Part shown: one piece after another, positions 7,050-7,570 of the stretch
Numbering within the stretch: the stretch's first letter is position 1
How the letters are laid out: each line of letters starts with the position of its first letter
Assembly: GCA_013042025.1 (NCBI GenBank)
Contig: JABDQY010000281.1
Location: forward strand, 1-7,570
Direction: 5' to 3'
DNA: 7,570 nucleotides
DNA from: Bacteroidia bacterium
GTDB lineage: Bacteria > Bacteroidota > Bacteroidia > NS11-12g > UBA9320
Position numbers and translations under genes: made by a program
Notes under the pieces: model-generated
What the model was told of the DNA's origin: nothing
Database searches by the model: none
What the model saw: the letters and a program-made list of their open reading frames with translations, nothing else

Positions 7050-7570
7050 TGATGTGTTGTTCTAAATATTCGAGTCCTACTGGCGAGCATATTCCATAAA
7101 GGTGATAATACACCATGTTTCTATGTAATGTTTGAAAATCATAGTTTGTTTTAGTGTCGCTTAGCATTTTCATCATTCCTTGAATTAAAGTGATGTAAAA
7201 ACCAGCAACGATATCTGAATTGATATTGTCTCTATAAAGGTTTTTTGTCTGACCTTCTTCAATATTTTGCTTGATAGAAGTAGCAATAAAACCGGTTCGA
7301 AATTCTTCAAACTTTCTCCATAGAGATGGATAGTACTTTCGAAGATCAAATAAAACAGATGCATTCATTTCTTTATGACCACTGCTAATCATTTTACTTA
7401 AATCAATCATTTTGCGTATGGCATTTTCCCCAGAGTTATAGCAACTATCGCATGCTTCCCTTTCCTTATTAATGGTCCCTTCAAAAATTTGATTGACTAA
7501 ATCTTTCTTATCTGCAAAATGCTTGTAGATGGTTTTTTTACTGATACCGAGTTCGCGGGCAATATCATCC
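7039..7570 (-). CDS. TetR/AcrR-family transcriptional regulator, 5' end outside window
   Basis: The frame is open to the right edge and gives 176 residues, so an apparent Met start at 7408-7410 is internal, and the true start lies a few tens of codons beyond the window. The first visible residues, D-D-I-A-R-E-L-G-I-S-K-K-T-I-Y-K-H-F-A-D-K-K-D-L, are the classic TetR helix-turn-helix with its T-I-Y-x-H-F recognition helix. The rest is the helical ligand-binding and dimerisation domain, about normal length for the family (around 200 in total), ending near 'YGICSPVGLEYLEQ'. A C-x-x-C pair (visible residues 40 and 43) sits just past the DNA-binding domain. The gene overlaps the TolC-like gene by 11 bases, so the regulator is in the same transcript as the pump and likely represses its own operon when no ligand is bound. 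The operator should lie to the right of the window. Ligand is unknown. Confidence 0.95.
   Translation of the reverse strand, partial: DDIARELGISKKTIYKHFADKKDLVNQIFEGTINKEREACDSCYNSGENAIRKMIDLSKMISSGHKEMNASVLFDLRKYYPSLWRKFEEFRTGFIATSIKQNIEEGQTKNLYRDNINSDIVAGFYITLIQGMMKMLSDTKTNYDFQTLHRNMVYYHLYGICSPVGLEYLEQHINEI

Noticed and set aside
7408..7410. Met codon as the start of the TetR regulator
   Set aside because: The frame continues to the window edge and encodes the helix-turn-helix (about 7500-7570). Starting here would remove the DNA-binding domain.

Overview
The window is A+T-rich bacterial DNA in which every gene supported lies on the minus strand. It looks like Bacteroidota, probably a flavobacterium-like lineage. 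The reasons are the protein styles (a TetR – TolC-like – lipoprotein adaptor – long ~1150-residue RND pump set), A/T-rich gene starts without Shine-Dalgarno sequences, and one TAnnTTTG-type promoter word. This placement is inferred from protein style, not from a database search.

Layout, in the direction of transcription (right to left). From the right edge to about 1011 there is one compact efflux operon: a TetR-family regulator (start outside the window), a TolC-like outer-membrane factor whose start overlaps the regulator's end by 11 bases, a lipoprotein membrane-fusion adaptor after a 25-base gap, and an RND inner-membrane pump after a 16-base gap. A clear intrinsic terminator (1011-1040) ends the unit 22 bases past the pump stop codon. 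Then come about 390 bases without a gene (624-1010), holding one small inverted repeat and weak promoter-like words. Last is the 5' part of an M42-family metallo-aminopeptidase gene, cut by the left edge.

Working together: the pump, adaptor and outer-membrane channel are the three parts of a tripartite exporter that would use the proton gradient to move small molecules from the inner membrane or periplasm across the outer membrane. The TetR protein is the likely local repressor, and because it is the first visible gene of the same transcript it would probably control its own synthesis too. The substrate cannot be read from the sequence. The M42 peptidase is separated by the terminator and is probably an unrelated cytoplasmic housekeeping gene.

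I found no mobile element, CRISPR array, RNA gene or clearly new system. The points worth a second look are within known families: changed proton-relay residues and two added hydrophobic segments in the pump, an extra coiled coil in the adaptor, and a CxxC pair in the regulator.
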